Notes under the pieces: generated by a model
Seen by the model: the letters and a program-made list of their open reading frames with translations, nothing else
Databases searched by the model: none
Told to the model about the DNA's origin: nothing
DNA from: Apostichopus japonicus
Lineage: Eukaryota; Echinodermata; Holothuroidea; Aspidochirotida; Stichopodidae
DNA: 64,000 bases
Assembly (NCBI RefSeq): GCF_037975245.1
Contig: NC_092580.1
Location: 28,921,501-28,985,500 of the forward strand
Direction: 5' to 3'
In this document: positions 46,506 to 59,500 of the stretch, one piece after another
Position numbering within the stretch: the stretch's first letter is position 1
Layout: every line of letters starts with the position of its first letter
Position numbers and translations under genes: made by a program

Positions 46506-47336
46506 GTATGATACTAAGGAACGTGTAATACTTATTTAATACTATATAAAATCAAGAATAGAAGAAAGGGACAAAAGGGGAAGCAGAAACAGCAAACAAA
46601 TAATGAAGTATGGAAAACAATGAGGACGATATACCCCCCCTCCCAACCCCTCCCTTCTTTCTCTTAACAGTTGGCCCCTGGAACTTCACCGTGGCCAATC
46701 ATCTTATTATGTATTTGTTTAATCTTTCGTTTATATCCGTTGTTTACGTTTCCATGTGACTTACGTTATCATCAATAATTGGTTTCAAATGATCATATTA
46801 GTTTTCATACCCCGTTTGAAATAACCCAAAGGTTACTTTAAACTATTCATTAAAAAATGGGAACTTACTATGTTTTTCACTATAGTGCGCAGGGACCATG
46901 TATCACCCCCTCCCCCCCCCCCCCCGTTTACCGTCTCTGATTGCATGCGACTGTAACATATTTCTTCAGAGTAACCGAAAGTTATAATTCAACAGAAATT
47001 CCGCTTTATCTAAAACCGTCTAGCCATGTACAACGACGGCGAAAAGTAAATTATTTATTCACGCTACGTTGCGCATGATCTGTGGTCTATCAGCCCAGTT
47101 TGGCTGAAGGTACATTACTTGGCCAAGTGACCGTTTTCTAAATATTTGCATCACTAAAACAGAACGACAGCACCAGTTTTGTTGGCGATAATAACAACAA
47201 TCATTATAACACATTATCGAGTTATCGAAGCGTAAACTTGAAGACATTTCTTACGCGATTTTCATGGGTTTGTGGAGTGAGAAGAGGATGTTATCGCTTG
47301 TGAATTGAGGCGTTGAAATCTTCATTATGGAAGATA

Positions 47337-47920
47337 AATATTGAGATACACACCAGCTGAGGTGGTTGTCAGTTAATGGTCGATTGGTATCGTTCAGTGT
47401 AATGATAAACTATGAGTATAATGCATAGGATGAATACTAATTCCAAACATGAATATTGAGATACACACCAGCTGAGGTGGTTGTCAGTTAATGGTCGATT
47501 GATATTGTTCAGTGTAATTATAAACTATGAGTATAATGCATAGGATGAATACTAATTCCACACATGAATATTGAGATACACACCAGCTGAGGTGGTTGTC
47601 AGTTAATGGTCGATTGATATTGTTCAGTGTAATTATAAACTATGAGTATAATGCATAGGATGAATACTAATTCCAAACATGAATATTGAGATACACACCA
47701 GCTGAGGTGGTTGTCAGTTAATGGTCGATTGGTATCGTTCAGTGTAATGATAAAATATGTGTATAATGCATATGATGAATAATAATTCCAAAACATGAAT
47801 ATTGAGATACACACTGGGTGGGTGTCTGTTATTGGTCGATTGGTGTTGTTGAGTGTAATGGTAAACTATATGTATAATTCATAGGATGAATACTAATTCC
47901 AAACATGAATATTCATCTAC
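47337..47920. repeat. 115-bp minisatellite, about 5 copies
   Basis: TTGAGATACACACCAGCTGA recurs at 47341, 47456, 47571 and 47686, exactly 115 bases apart. A fifth, diverged copy starts at 47802. Each unit contains TCAGTTAATGGTCGATTG and ends TTCCAAACATGAATA. The array ends in a partial unit near 47915. Confidence 0.97.
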
Positions 47921-48849
47921 TTGAGAGTAACAGTCTTCTATAATAATTGAAAGCCTAGGACGGCCTTGAATATGACATGGTTAGCTGGATTAAGCTAATT
48001 TTACCGCCCCCCCCCCCCCTTGCCAAGCGCTCACCCGGAATAAAAAGAACCGTTTTTACCAAACTTTTATTCCTAAGTAAATTGACACAAAATTGTTCTT
48101 GCAAGTCTGGCCTATACATCATAGCTATACCACAATGTATAACAACGCATAACAAACACGCATACATGTTGACGTAGTTAATTGCTCTCGCTTTAGCTGG
48201 ACCGCAGTGAGACTTTTCACGCTATTTTAGTTAAAGTCCTGAAAATTTACAACGACTGTACTATGTACCTATTTAGACGAGCTTTACCGTGGTTCAAATT
48301 TGACTACGTGAGGCAACAAAAATATGTAATTGCCATAAATTTTTCCAACATGACATTGAGATGAAAAATTTCAGACGCCAAATAATAATTGAGTATAAGT
48401 TAATAGAGAGACACCAGAGGTAATAAATTTTGAATGTATCTGATAAAAATTAACCTTTGGTACGGAAGAGCCCTAGATGTGATAAATTTGAAGGTTATTA
48501 AATAAAAAAGGAAGCGGAGGAAGATTAGGATAGATATTATCGATGTAATGTGTAATTTATATATCTCTTTTGCACGCCCCAATTAAAACAATCTTACTTC
48601 AAGTTTAATTCTTTTTTACGATATACCGTATTTGGTATAAGATGCATGTCTTGACTGGGCTGGTATATAAAGAGTGTCAAACGTGTAGTTATTTATTGCT
48701 CTGTACACAGAGCAGTTTGAAGGATCAAAATGATGGCGAATGGGAAATCCTTGGTGGAAACTGCTATACTCTGACATTGTTACATCTTAAATCAGTTCCC
48801 GGTTTTGCCGAATATACCCGAGTTCACATTTATAGCCTCTGTTAAATTA

Positions 48850-48892
48850 AAGTGGGAAGGGAGGGGAGGGGAGGGGAAGAGAGGGGAGGAAC
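48850..48892 (+). repeat. G-rich tract with G-quadruplex potential
   Basis: GGGAAGGGAGGGGAGGGGAG and following bases hold at least four G-runs with one- to two-base loops. Confidence 0.75.
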
Positions 48893-49461
48893 TAATCTCC
48901 TTGGTTTTGTCTTTTTTAATCATGGAATTGCTTTTTCAATTGATTTATACCTATCATCATAAAGCCTGTATGTTTTACCTAGACGGAGATGATATGGAGA
49001 GGAGGGGTGGAGTGGGGTGGGGGATTTTTTTTGGGGGGGGGTGGTATCCCAAATCAAAGTCAAGATTCATACGCCTGCAATAACGATTAATTGAAACATT
49101 CAAACATTCAAATTCAAACATTCAATTCCATTGAAAAGCCTTCCTTCATTGAACTATATACTGTGTTTAAATTCGTCATAACACGCATACACTGAATGCC
49201 TATATAAGTTTCGACAATGGGCGGCGGTAAAGGCACGCTAACGGGTCCACAACGGTCATTCTACAATACAAGTGCACGAAACAGCCAATCGCGTACAGTT
49301 TCTTCAGTTATGTGATATGTATGTCGACGCGTCTTCGTCTATAGCTTTTTTGAATTTATGACCCCGTTGGCGTGCCATAGACGTTTGTACTCATAACTAG
49401 TTTCTAAATAAAATAAAACTGTTAGCAAACTGCTTATCCACTAGAGAGCCTGTGTAATAGA

Positions 49462-49580
49462 ATGTGTAAAAGTAAGTTGGCCTGACGTTTCGATCCTAGC
49501 AGGATCTTCTTCAGAGGCTAAAGGCCTCTGAAGAAGATCCTGCTAGGATCGAAACGTCAGGCCAACTTACTTTTACACAT
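49462..49580. repeat. Perfect hairpin: 57-bp inverted arms, 5-base loop
   Basis: 49462-49518 and 49524-49580 are exact reverse complements around TAAAG. Each arm contains the hammerhead-like block also found at 21065-21120 (CTCTGAAGAAGATCCTGCTA followed by GGATCGAAACG on one strand). Perfect arms of this length imply a recent origin, either by head-to-head insertion or by inverted duplication. Confidence 0.97.
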
Positions 49581-49879
49581 AACTAGTTTCTGTACGCGAG
49601 GTGAATACAATCTTCATTATGTAGTGAGGTGAACTATAGAAAGGATCGTAGACAGTGGCGTCGCCAAGGGGGGGGGGGGCAGGGGGGCACGTGCCCCCTG
49701 GAAAACCTAGTGCCTCCCCGAGTGCCCCCCATCTGAGATTTGGGTTGGTAAAAAAAAATATATATATTTTGTTATATTCAACTCCCGTCACCTGAGTTGG
49801 TTTTTCATAAGGACAAAGAAGCACAGTAATTCGTATTTTCTTCAAATGAGCTGCGAAAAAATGAAAAAGTTTATTCTTG

Positions 49880-50010
49880 AACGTCGGGTATCGAAGTCGT
49901 AACCCGCGCCATCACATCAGGTGTCGATATTTACATTGAATGTGTCAGTGCTCACGCCATACCAGCGGCTATACACGTCCGCTTCGCCGCCATACTCGAT
50001 GTGTGATCAA
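49880..50010 (-). mobile_element. tRNA-derived SINE-like segment inside the hAT-like element
   Basis: On the minus strand TGGCGGCGAAGCGGACGTGT resembles an A-box region, and about 80 bases later GGTTACGACTTCGATACCCG resembles a B-box and T-arm. The cloverleaf is imperfect and no poly-A or target duplication was fixed, so identification is tentative. Confidence 0.4.
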
Positions 50011-50308
50011 ACTTTGGATTGCATGGTGAGATCCCTGATAGGAGCCAATAACGATGCTGGAACCTGTTACATCTTAATAGATAATGGGAGAAAACGAGAA
50101 GGACAAGAAAGGAGTTAGGGGGTCATGCACACATTAATTCAACAAATGTAGGTTCTATTGATAGGGTTAGGCATAATATCGACATCATGTGGTTCATATC
50201 CTCTGCAAAATTCTGCGCGTTGTTAAAATCATAACCTAAAAAATAGCAATTTCTGGAGATATCTTCAGATCGAAGTTAGCATCAAATGTGGCACCATTTT
50301 GCATCTAG

Positions 50309-51122
50309 CAGGCGCGTATCCAGGGGGGCGTTGGGGGCGCGCGCCTCCCGGGTAAGAAAAAGAGGAGAGGAAAAAAAGAGAAGAAAAAAGGGAAAAAAGA
50401 GGGTGAAAAAAAGGAGGGAGAGGAAGGAAGGGAAAAGAAAAAGAAAAAGGAGAAAGGGAAGAGAAAGAGGAACAGTGACATCATTGCAGCGCTGATCCCT
50501 ATTATACACATGGCCGGGTAACCGGTGACGGATCGAGGATTTGGGAAGAATTTAGACCAACAAATTAACTGTGTCTGAATTTTCGAAAAATTTTTGACCA
50601 ACATTCTTCATCATACTGCCCTCTACTTGTGTAACTTTGACCGGTCTGTTAGGGGTTGGAGGAGGTTTTTCTATATTGGTTGTCCATAGATGACATTTTT
50701 GCAACATTATGGGTATGTTTTGAAGTGAGTTTATTCACGAGAAATGTGAATTTTCAAATTCTGAACAAATAATGGGCTGAAAACCTTGAAAAGTGGGGCT
50801 GTCGGGCATTGTGGGCCGCGACGTATAATCACCTACAAAAGCAATGATTCACAGGACATGCGATGAGGTCGAACATGATGTGTGACTGGTGAAAATCTTC
50901 AAAAAGGTTATGGATGGAAAACAAACTATTGGGAAATACTTGGTTCTCGGGCAAAAGTGTATATCTGGTTGGTCATTTTCAAGCCCGAGAAGTGCCGTTT
51001 CCGGTAATCTGGAGGGTATCAAAACCAGAAATTTTCTTGTACGCTGCGCGCCAACCGATGGTGGCGCTCCGCTTAGATAGTAATTCGCGCCCCCGGGTTA
51101 GAAAATCCTGGATACGCCCCTG
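50309..51122. mobile_element. Nested DNA transposon, 814 bp, TIR CAGG-GCGTATCCAGG
   Basis: The left end CAGGCGCGTATCCAGG and right end CCTGGATACGCCCCTG are inverted (15 of 16). TCTAG is duplicated at 50304-50308 and 51123-51127, so the duplication appears to be 5 bp rather than the 8 bp of the surrounding element. The interior has a purine-only stretch (50350-50480) and no transposase. The superfamily is uncertain. Confidence 0.78.
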
Positions 51123-51299
51123 TCTAGCCCATCCTCCGTATGCGAAAATTTTCAAAAGTGGGAGGGCACCACCTCCCCTTAGACCCCTCCCCCAGGACGG
51201 CGATCCGTATCCAACTAAGTGCCCCCCATCAAATGCTGGTGCCCCCCTGTGCCCCCCCAGACTGAAAAGTCTGGTGACGCCACTGATCGTAGAGAAATC

Positions 51300-53860
51300 G
51301 ATTTTCCTTTCCCGTTAATTATTAACGTGTTCACGTGACATCATACAAACTGACAATAATGAAAAGAGACAAACTTTTTCTTTGTAGATTATCAGCTCAG
51401 TTGAAAAGTTTATTATTGGATAATATTCTATTCAGACCTGTAGAAAAATGGCAACTGACAACTACCTGTTCAGACTATAAGAGACTATAAAGATATTACG
51501 GCCATCTTACATAACTGGATGTAATGGCCTATGTCGGAGGCAATTTTGCCTGTAAATAACTTCATAATGAGAATTTGATAACAGGTGACACACGCGTTAT
51601 TATGATTGTACGTTTATTGTCACCAGAGAACTATGGTGTCCGCACAAAATGACGCTAACAAACGCTGTCAGTAATTGGCATTTGTTTATAATATCTCACT
51701 ATCCTGCTAGCTGTCGTTCTTTTCGTGTTCGTTAAAAATTGAATAAATCCACAGTTTTTTCTCAATTATTGAACGGTTTGCAGACAATTTCTAAAATGGC
51801 AAAAGGGAGAGAAAAAAAAAAGGCGGGAAAGAAAGAATAAAAGAATTGGAGAAAAATGTGCCGTAGGTTTTATATTCATTGTAGGCGTGGGTGAGGAAAT
51901 GGTGTTCTGTGATCACGCGTTGCCGATAGGCTTCGACATAAACCGGATGTGTCGCACGTGTTCGAGACTATATGATACGACAGTTTAGTTCTATCGAGAA
52001 TACTTTATTTCGCCGCTGATATTCTAAACATTGCAGACAGTCCCTTATGAAAGAAACCATAATAGTCTTTCAAACCGACGGTCTGTCTTGCATGATGACA
52101 AAATAATCATCTCTAAGGAGAAAACGACCCAGTGTAAGAACGAAAACAGGCGCCATTTTGAAAAATAGCAACTTGGTTTCAATAACGACGATCATGGATT
52201 TGCATCTTCTCCTTTTCCACGGAACATTTTAATATCAGTGAATCAGCCAGAGAAAACTTGCAGTTTCTTTCACAAAACGCCAGATGTCACGCAAAGATTC
52301 AAACACAATACATGACCATTAGTATTAAACAACTGCAATTTATCATTTAACGTTACTCTAAAAAAAAAAAGATTCTGTAATGTCAAAGCGAGATATATCT
52401 TACATAGTCGTAAATGCGTTTGCATCGATTATTTTTAACTGTCAGTCTATACGATAATTTGCGTGTGAGATATGAGATTACATATGCTTCATATGCTTCA
52501 TATACCTTGCCTTGTATATACTACTGTGATTCACTGAACTACAAAGACAATTCAAGCCTAGGCAAGTCGTAACACGTTTTTTAAATTTATAATCGATAAA
52601 AAAATGATATGTAACAGACCCACCCAGCCACCATCTTTGCAATGTGAAGACGATGTTTGGTGAAATGATCATCAGTTGCAAACGTACCAAATCATATATC
52701 ATTAAGTATGTGTACATGCGCATTACAGTTTGGTGTGTACGATACATAATGCAGTATGTCTTTAGCAAAGGAGTTAAGCGCCTTTGTAAATCTTGAACAA
52801 ATCACTAAGTGCATGCGCAATACAAGAGCTACCGCGCGCAAGCAGGCTAACATCGGTAACATCGTGTTATGCGCAAACAAAATAAATAATAATAATAATA
52901 ATAATTTATGTCTCTACGAGATCAATTCCATATTCATTCTTTACCGTTCATCTCTATAAATCAGGACACAAAACTTACTTTCTTGTCCTATTCATATTCA
53001 AAACAGGATTGAGCAATGGGAACGTTTTCACGAACGTTTCTTTCGTAGCAATGTCGAGTGACGTCACATATGTCATGTAACAACTACCGATAATAATTAT
53101 GTGCGCTTCCCTGGACATTTGCGTGGAAATGCTCTTACATAATTATGTAAGTAAAATGCTCAATATTGTGACGAATAATTGAGACAATATATCAACAAGG
53201 CTTTCATTTAATAGGTCTATATATATCCCTGCAGAGTAATCATCATTAGGCTGCACTTGTGTAACGCGCAAGGTCAGAGTATACCGTTTACATTAAGAAG
53301 CACATCTTTAAGACGAACGTCAAGCCTGTATAACACTGAAGATTTCTCTGTCGTATAAGCAAACAGTTATCCAATATTACAGAGAGTCAAATTGACTTTA
53401 CAAGTAAAAATTCACTGGATAAAGACCCCGCACGTAAGAAAAGAAGAAAATCTTCATTACTTAACTTGAATAAACCATTTGCGAACATGACGATATCTCC
53501 AGGTAACGCATTGCCGTTTCTCTGTTCTCAAAAGAAGCGGTCTAGGTCTGCTGTGTATTTATTGTCAGGGTTACTAGATTATCTTAATTTCGTTTTTCTA
53601 AAGAAATGATATAGGTATACTGTTTATCATATATTGGCCAACAACTTCGATAAGTTGGGAAACATAGTCCTACTATGATAAAGTGCTTTGTTGAACGTTA
53701 TTAAGTATTGTATGGCTATAATAGCCATGGTAACATGCCGCCCAGCCGTGCTAGGAAGAAATAAGGTTGCACGATAGTTTGCGTCCAGTTGTCTTATGAT
53801 CGCTGCACAGGCTTGAAACTCGAGTAACAACACGTTGCAGGTTATCATATACGTATACTA
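51300..53860. other. Non-coding intergenic sequence
   Basis: AT-rich with a short (AAT)n at 52884-52905. No gene recognised. Confidence 0.35.
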
Positions 53861-53869
53861 TATTATGTT

Positions 53870-54050
53870 TTATGTAGCTATATACATATATAGCCTATAT
53901 ATATAGCTTAAATATGTATATATATATATATAGAGAGAGAGAGAGGCTACATATATAGGCTACATATATAAAGGTTATACATATATATAGGCTACATATG
54001 TATATAGTCTACACACATATATATAGGCTATATTTATAGACTATATAGGA
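53870..54050. repeat. TA-rich repeat with TATAGGCTACATA units
   Basis: TATATAGGCTACATATA-like units recur about eight times between 53893 and 54045, mixed with (TA)n and one (GA)n block at 53932-53944. Confidence 0.8.
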
Positions 54051-55154
54051 TTGCGAGCGGGTTAAAATATGCGTGAATCTCGTTAAAGCAAACCGTCACA
54101 CTCAGGTCGAAACCCTCAAACCGTCGGACAAATTTTCAGTTTCAATATGACCATGTATAGTGGTTAGCTTCCTGGTCTGAATACGTTGGAAATACGTACG
54201 TAACACCGTTCAGGCTACCGGTACTTGTGGTATAAACGACCTTTGATCTCATAATCGTTAAGCATATATTATAACGTACATGTTTCAATTCCCAAAGTGG
54301 ACCATTAACATGTGACAAAAGGAAGTGTTTCTGAATGTCAAATATTGTAATTGCATCGCTGACAATCTATTCATGTGGGAATTATACTGCTTGAATTCCG
54401 TATTCTTAAAAGCAAACGATTGATTTTAAATATGTTGAAAATTCAATGAAAATTAATTAATCCGTCAAGAAGAAATTCTGATGACTTCGGTATTAAAAAC
54501 GTCAGAATCAGAATCGACTAGGAAGCACTTAAAATTGAGATGCAGGTGAAAGAAAACAGATGAAGAGCTCTCTTCAAGACCCTTCAAAATGGCAGCTTTA
54601 TTCCTAGACCAGATCGATAAATGGATCTAAAGTGACTCAACAGACTGATGGACTGTATAACAACAAAATAATACTAATAATAATACAAATTCTTCAAAAA
54701 ATGAGAAAGAGAGGAACGTTATATGTATTAGATAAAATGACTAAATCTTGCAGCAGACCACACTGGCCATAACCACATTCTTAATAGGTTTCATATCAGG
54801 CTGTAACTTTCGATTTTCGACTTTCGTTTACATACCTTTGCGTGACTGAAGCTTGGAAATACAAATGTTTAAGGTTTTCAGCTACAGTAGATAAAATACG
54901 AAAGGGCTTTTAGTCAGATAAACAAGACATTGATCAAACCTTTACCTTTATGATAGAGGTGTTGTTGAATAACAATAATCCAAACAATGGCCTCAAACAA
55001 CTTTTGCCCAAAAATATCGGCATTTTTTCTCTATTCTTCGTTTTGGTAATTATCAGAGTTTGATTTGGTCTTTAATTGCAAATGTGAAGGCTTGAGCGGG
55101 TTTAAAAATGACGTCACAAAGTCACTAGATCTTGAATATTATATCTGTTTATTT

Positions 55155-55218
55155 TATATGCTATATATATGCTATATATATATGCTATATATATATATAT
55201 AGCATATATATATATATG
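55155..55218. repeat. Palindromic (TA)n/TATGC microsatellite
   Basis: TATATGCTATATATATGC and the inverted GCATATATATATATATG around a (TA)n core would form a hairpin. Confidence 0.85.
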
Positions 55219-56034
55219 TACACCCCACCCCCAGTCATGCTTGCAATATCAAATAATGCAAACATACACTGAGTTACAAAGGTATACAGTTACCGCCTTT
55301 AATGAACCACAAATTAAAACTGATCATTTGCATATATGTATATTGACATTATAATGGCAGATTTCAATAGGAAAACAACAACATTGCTTCTTTACCATGC
55401 ATGTAAGGTCAACAACACTTACAGATGAACAGAACCTTTTGTAAATACCACCTAAATGTCACGGAAAGCCAAAACGAGCCCCAAATATCCGAAACGTATA
55501 ATATTTCCAAACGAGGTGAGGAATTGTTTGCCTTAATAAGAACCGCAGGATCTTAGGTTAGTTTGTCTTAAGAGGTACGCGGACGGGGTGTATATTCATA
55601 AGATGTAGGCTATATACCATATATGGAGTATTTAATGTGCGTATATAACCATATGTATATAGTATATATGATGCAGGGGCAAGAACCTTATAAACTCGAT
55701 CAATTTATATACCCATAAGGCATTATGTGTTTCATCTTTATTGCTAGTCATATAACTTTCTTATTAGATTGCCGTATTATAGCATGTTTTAGCTAAGTTT
55801 TGTAAGGTACACAGGATATAGACGTTACGGAGTAAATATTGCTGACCCAATTCTTTGAAATGTCAGACCGAAAGTGTACCGTTATCACAATATAGTTATC
55901 GTATCTTAAATCAATGTATCAGGGTTTGTAGAATATAACGATGTTCGTGAAGCTATAGGTAATATTACATTGAACGGTAGTTCTGTAGTATCCATGCATG
56001 TATGCATGTTATACAACTGTGCAATAATGGCGGA

Positions 56035-56215
56035 GCCATGATTTCAAAAAGTAAGGGATGTGGTCCTGGGATCGTTGAAGCCGACTCCAACGTAAGGTCC
56101 TCCCCCAGAACAAAACTAATATTTGTAAACATGCAATGGTGCGTTTCTGAGCATATTTAGGCTATAACTTTAGGCCTTCGTGCAAGGTTGTGATAATAAC
56201 TAAGTTTCGTTCTAA
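56035..56215. repeat. Dispersed repeat, related to 32490-32720
   Basis: GGGATCGTTGAAGCCGACTC, then CCTCCCCCA, GGTGCGTTTCTGA and CAAGGTTGTGATAATAACTA appear in the same order as in the 32.5 kb copy, with moderate divergence. Confidence 0.65.
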
Positions 56216-56530
56216 TCGTAATGCCTTTTCCCCGGCCATGAATTTCGATGCATTTTCACATGCATTAATTGTTACCTGAACATCAATTTCAATGCGATTT
56301 CCCGGGCATTAATTTCAATGTCTCTTCCCGGACGTTAATTGTAACGCTTTTCCTATGCCATTAATTGTTTCCCGGGCATTAAATGTAATGCCTTTTCCCG
56401 GACATTAAATTTTCAATGTCTTTTTCCCGGGCATCAATTGTGACGCTTTTTTCCCTGTGCATTAATTGTTTCAGGAGCATTAAGTGTAATGCCTTTTCCC
56501 GGACATTTATGGTAGTGCCATTTCCCTTAG
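56215..56530. repeat. Degenerate minisatellite of about 27-32-bp units
   Basis: Around ten imperfect repeats of the pattern AATGCCTTTTCCCGGACATT(A)ATTGTAA fill the interval. CCCGGGCATTAA or CCCGGACATTAA recurs at 56298, 56325, 56372, 56396, 56426 and 56498. Units differ in length and sequence. Confidence 0.85.
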
Positions 56531-56559
56531 TTCCGAATCTAATCCTGATTATCACAAGG

Positions 56560-59500
56560 TCGAGTTGGTCTTCGGGATAATCAAACCAATGTATCATTAT
56601 GGGGTTATTTGGAATACAGTTTCCCCATACATACAGCCACCGGTAACTAAACATTTGTTCCGTTTGAAAGACATCGTGGAATTAATGTTAATATACCAGT
56701 GCAACTTACTGGAGGGGAAAATGGCGGTTTGTGTCGCTCATGAATACAGACAACCAGACAAACAGACACCAACAAAGTTACGGACATACCGTACTTGTGA
56801 AGGGAAAATAAAGGACCTGACATATCTCAAAAGCAATGATTTGTTTTGAAACGGAAGGGATTTTCTTTAAAAAGAAATTAAGCAACTGTTCTAGCAATAA
56901 TGTGACATAAAAGAACATAAATGTTGTATCGAAAACATCGCCTGGTTTGAAATAGCACGTGGCACTTACATCCAATGACACGAAAGGTCGACAATAACAC
57001 GAGTAGTTCACGTGGGTGCTCTTAATAGTTAAATAAATTATGCAGTCTTTTTTCTTGCCGATTCATTTTTTTGGGTAAATTTTATCCGTTTGGAGTTACT
57101 GTTTGAGAAAGCGTCTTTTATACTTTATGTAAATGTTATCAACAGACCTAGCTTATATCCTATACCGTCTGAAACGGATCTTTAATTCAGATGCTAAGAA
57201 GAACTATCACGTTCAGTTAATTTCCAATTTTTCCAACAATTATTAATAATTTCTCCCATTATGTAAATTTTAAATATAAAAATCACAAGGCTTTAGACTT
57301 AAATCGATCTAGGTCGAGGCTGCGCCGTCTTTAATTTCTATTTTTACTTCTACTACTGTAATTATAAACGTCATGCCAATATCGGTTGTAAGTATGAACG
57401 AATTCACCATTTTCCCCTCTATACCATATATACATTTGTCTGTTAAAATTACCTATCGTGCTAGCAAATAAAGTAAAGAACAAACTAACTTTTCCTATAC
57501 CTGGTGGTCTTACGCGATTATATTCTCCTAGACATGCTTATATCTGACATAGTACCCAGTTACAGAATTCCCACAATATCTTCGAATTTTACTGATTATC
57601 ATATATATCATACATGCATAATGTTCGGATAAAAAAAAAATTGAATTTATTTTTACACTCTAAGGACACCACACTAATGCTTGTATTGTAATGAAAATTC
57701 AATTCATGCATAGGAGCTTTGCATTATTACTGCTGCTATAATGTTAATGTCGTTAGCAGTTGGATCACATTTTGCAAGCTCAGCTTGGTATCATGTTAAA
57801 CGATTTGGCAACAGTCAATGTTCTAATCTCGTTTCACATCAAGGTAAAACGAACATCTCAACTTTTTTTTTTTTTTTAAATTAGATTTTTAACTCGGTAG
57901 AGCTTTATCTATAACCTTTGGATTCATATCGACGGGCTACGCATAATGTTTCTTATTTTACCTTCTTTCTTTTTCACGGCAACCGTCAAACTCGCGATGC
58001 TTAAAAAATTTACTTAAGGAACATAGCTGGTTATTACTTCTGTCTTGTCAAATCGCTGTGAACAAGATCATTACCTTGTACCTTTGCTAGTTATAAAAAA
58101 AGGAGAAGTGTGTTCATATAATTACAGTGTTAGCGAGATGTCTGGTAATAAAGTGCAGAAAGTACCAGAAAAACCAGAAAGTCACGCTTTGTTCAAACTA
58201 GAAAAAAATATATAATAGAATCACAAAGAAGAAAGAATAAAGAAGCGGAAAATGTTAAAGAAAAAAAAAAGCGAAGTAAGGAATAAAAAAAAAACTGCTG
58301 CGGTTTATTAGGGCGAGTAAATAAAACGGAACAAAAGTCAATATGATCAGATCGATAAATTTGACTATAGTTTAGCCGGGCTATTAACTTGGATTTTAAT
58401 GGCCTGGATTTAAGCAGAGAAACGAAAGTTAATAACGTTCTTCTTTCTATTATACACCATAGAACATCTTTTTTCCCCAGGTTTTTTCCTCTTATCATGC
58501 TTGGTAATACTGCAGAAGATGAGATGAGGCATTGGTGCATGATGCATGTGAACGTTTATATTGATATGTGTGAAATTATGGTTAAGATTGCACTTAAACT
58601 TGCGCGAAAAAGGTTGACGTGGAAAGTGGAATAATAGAGGTGTACGTAATTATTGAAATTGTAGTGCATTACTCGCACTGGTATATATTTCGGTTGAGTA
58701 ATTTTATTAGTTAACAATTATTATTATTTTTTTTTAAATCGGTCATCTAGAGGCCAAACGCGATCGGTTTATGCAGACTAATGGGATATGACTAGAACCC
58801 CCCACCCCCAAATATAATAATAATAATAATAAGCGTTTTCTCGATTTTCGTTTTGCTCATGCATGTGAGTGGGATGATGACTTCAGTAGAGTTGCTTACA
58901 GGAACACAATTTTATTTTTATCCTTTGTTAGACAATGTTTACTACTAATGCCTCTGTTTGTTTTAATCTTTCTATTTGAGTTAGATTTGGTTGTACAATC
59001 CTTTGACCACTCAAATGAAAATTAAGTACTTTAACATTTAATATGTTACATTATTCCTCTCCCCGTCGCACACCCCAAACGAAATTAATCACATGGGGAC
59101 GTCAAACACTTTGCAACTTATGTAAAACTTAACTAGCATTAAAATATACTAGGCTAATAAGCCATGATCAGGAGAGTCAAACGGGTTTTTAACCACAAAG
59201 ACTTTTTTTAGTTGTAACTATGGGGTATCCAATTATATATATATGAATACTACGAGGTTAGGAGCGACCGACTCAAAGTAACAAACCAATATGGGCTGCA
59301 GCTTTAATTAAAATCATTTTATCAGGGAAGACAATAGAAACGACACATATACATAATGAATGACAATTAATATTTAAAGGGGTATTCCATTGTAAAACGT
59401 CACTTTTTTCCACCCTTAAATAATTGGTACCGTATCTTCCGTATAATAAAATAAGTTAATTCAAAAACGTTTTATTACACACGATAAATTGTTGAGTAAA

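Larger units (their letters stand above)
49653..51285. mobile_element. hAT-like non-autonomous transposon, 1633 bp, with nested insertions
   Basis: The ends CAGTGGCGTCGCCA and TGGTGACGCCACTG are inverted repeats (13 of 14). They are flanked by a perfect 8-bp duplication ATCGTAGA at 49645-49652 and 51286-51293. Subterminal GGGGGGCAC blocks occur in inverse orientation at both ends. No transposase is visible. Most of the interior consists of later insertions (49880-50010 and 50309-51122). Confidence 0.9.

Noticed and set aside
47337-47920. Regularly spaced repeats resembling a CRISPR array
   Set aside because: Units are contiguous 115-bp tandem copies with no unique spacers, in a eukaryotic genome.
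50282-50509. Low-complexity Phe/Leu/Ser or Lys/Arg/Glu frames
   Set aside because: They are produced by a purine-only stretch inside the nested transposon.
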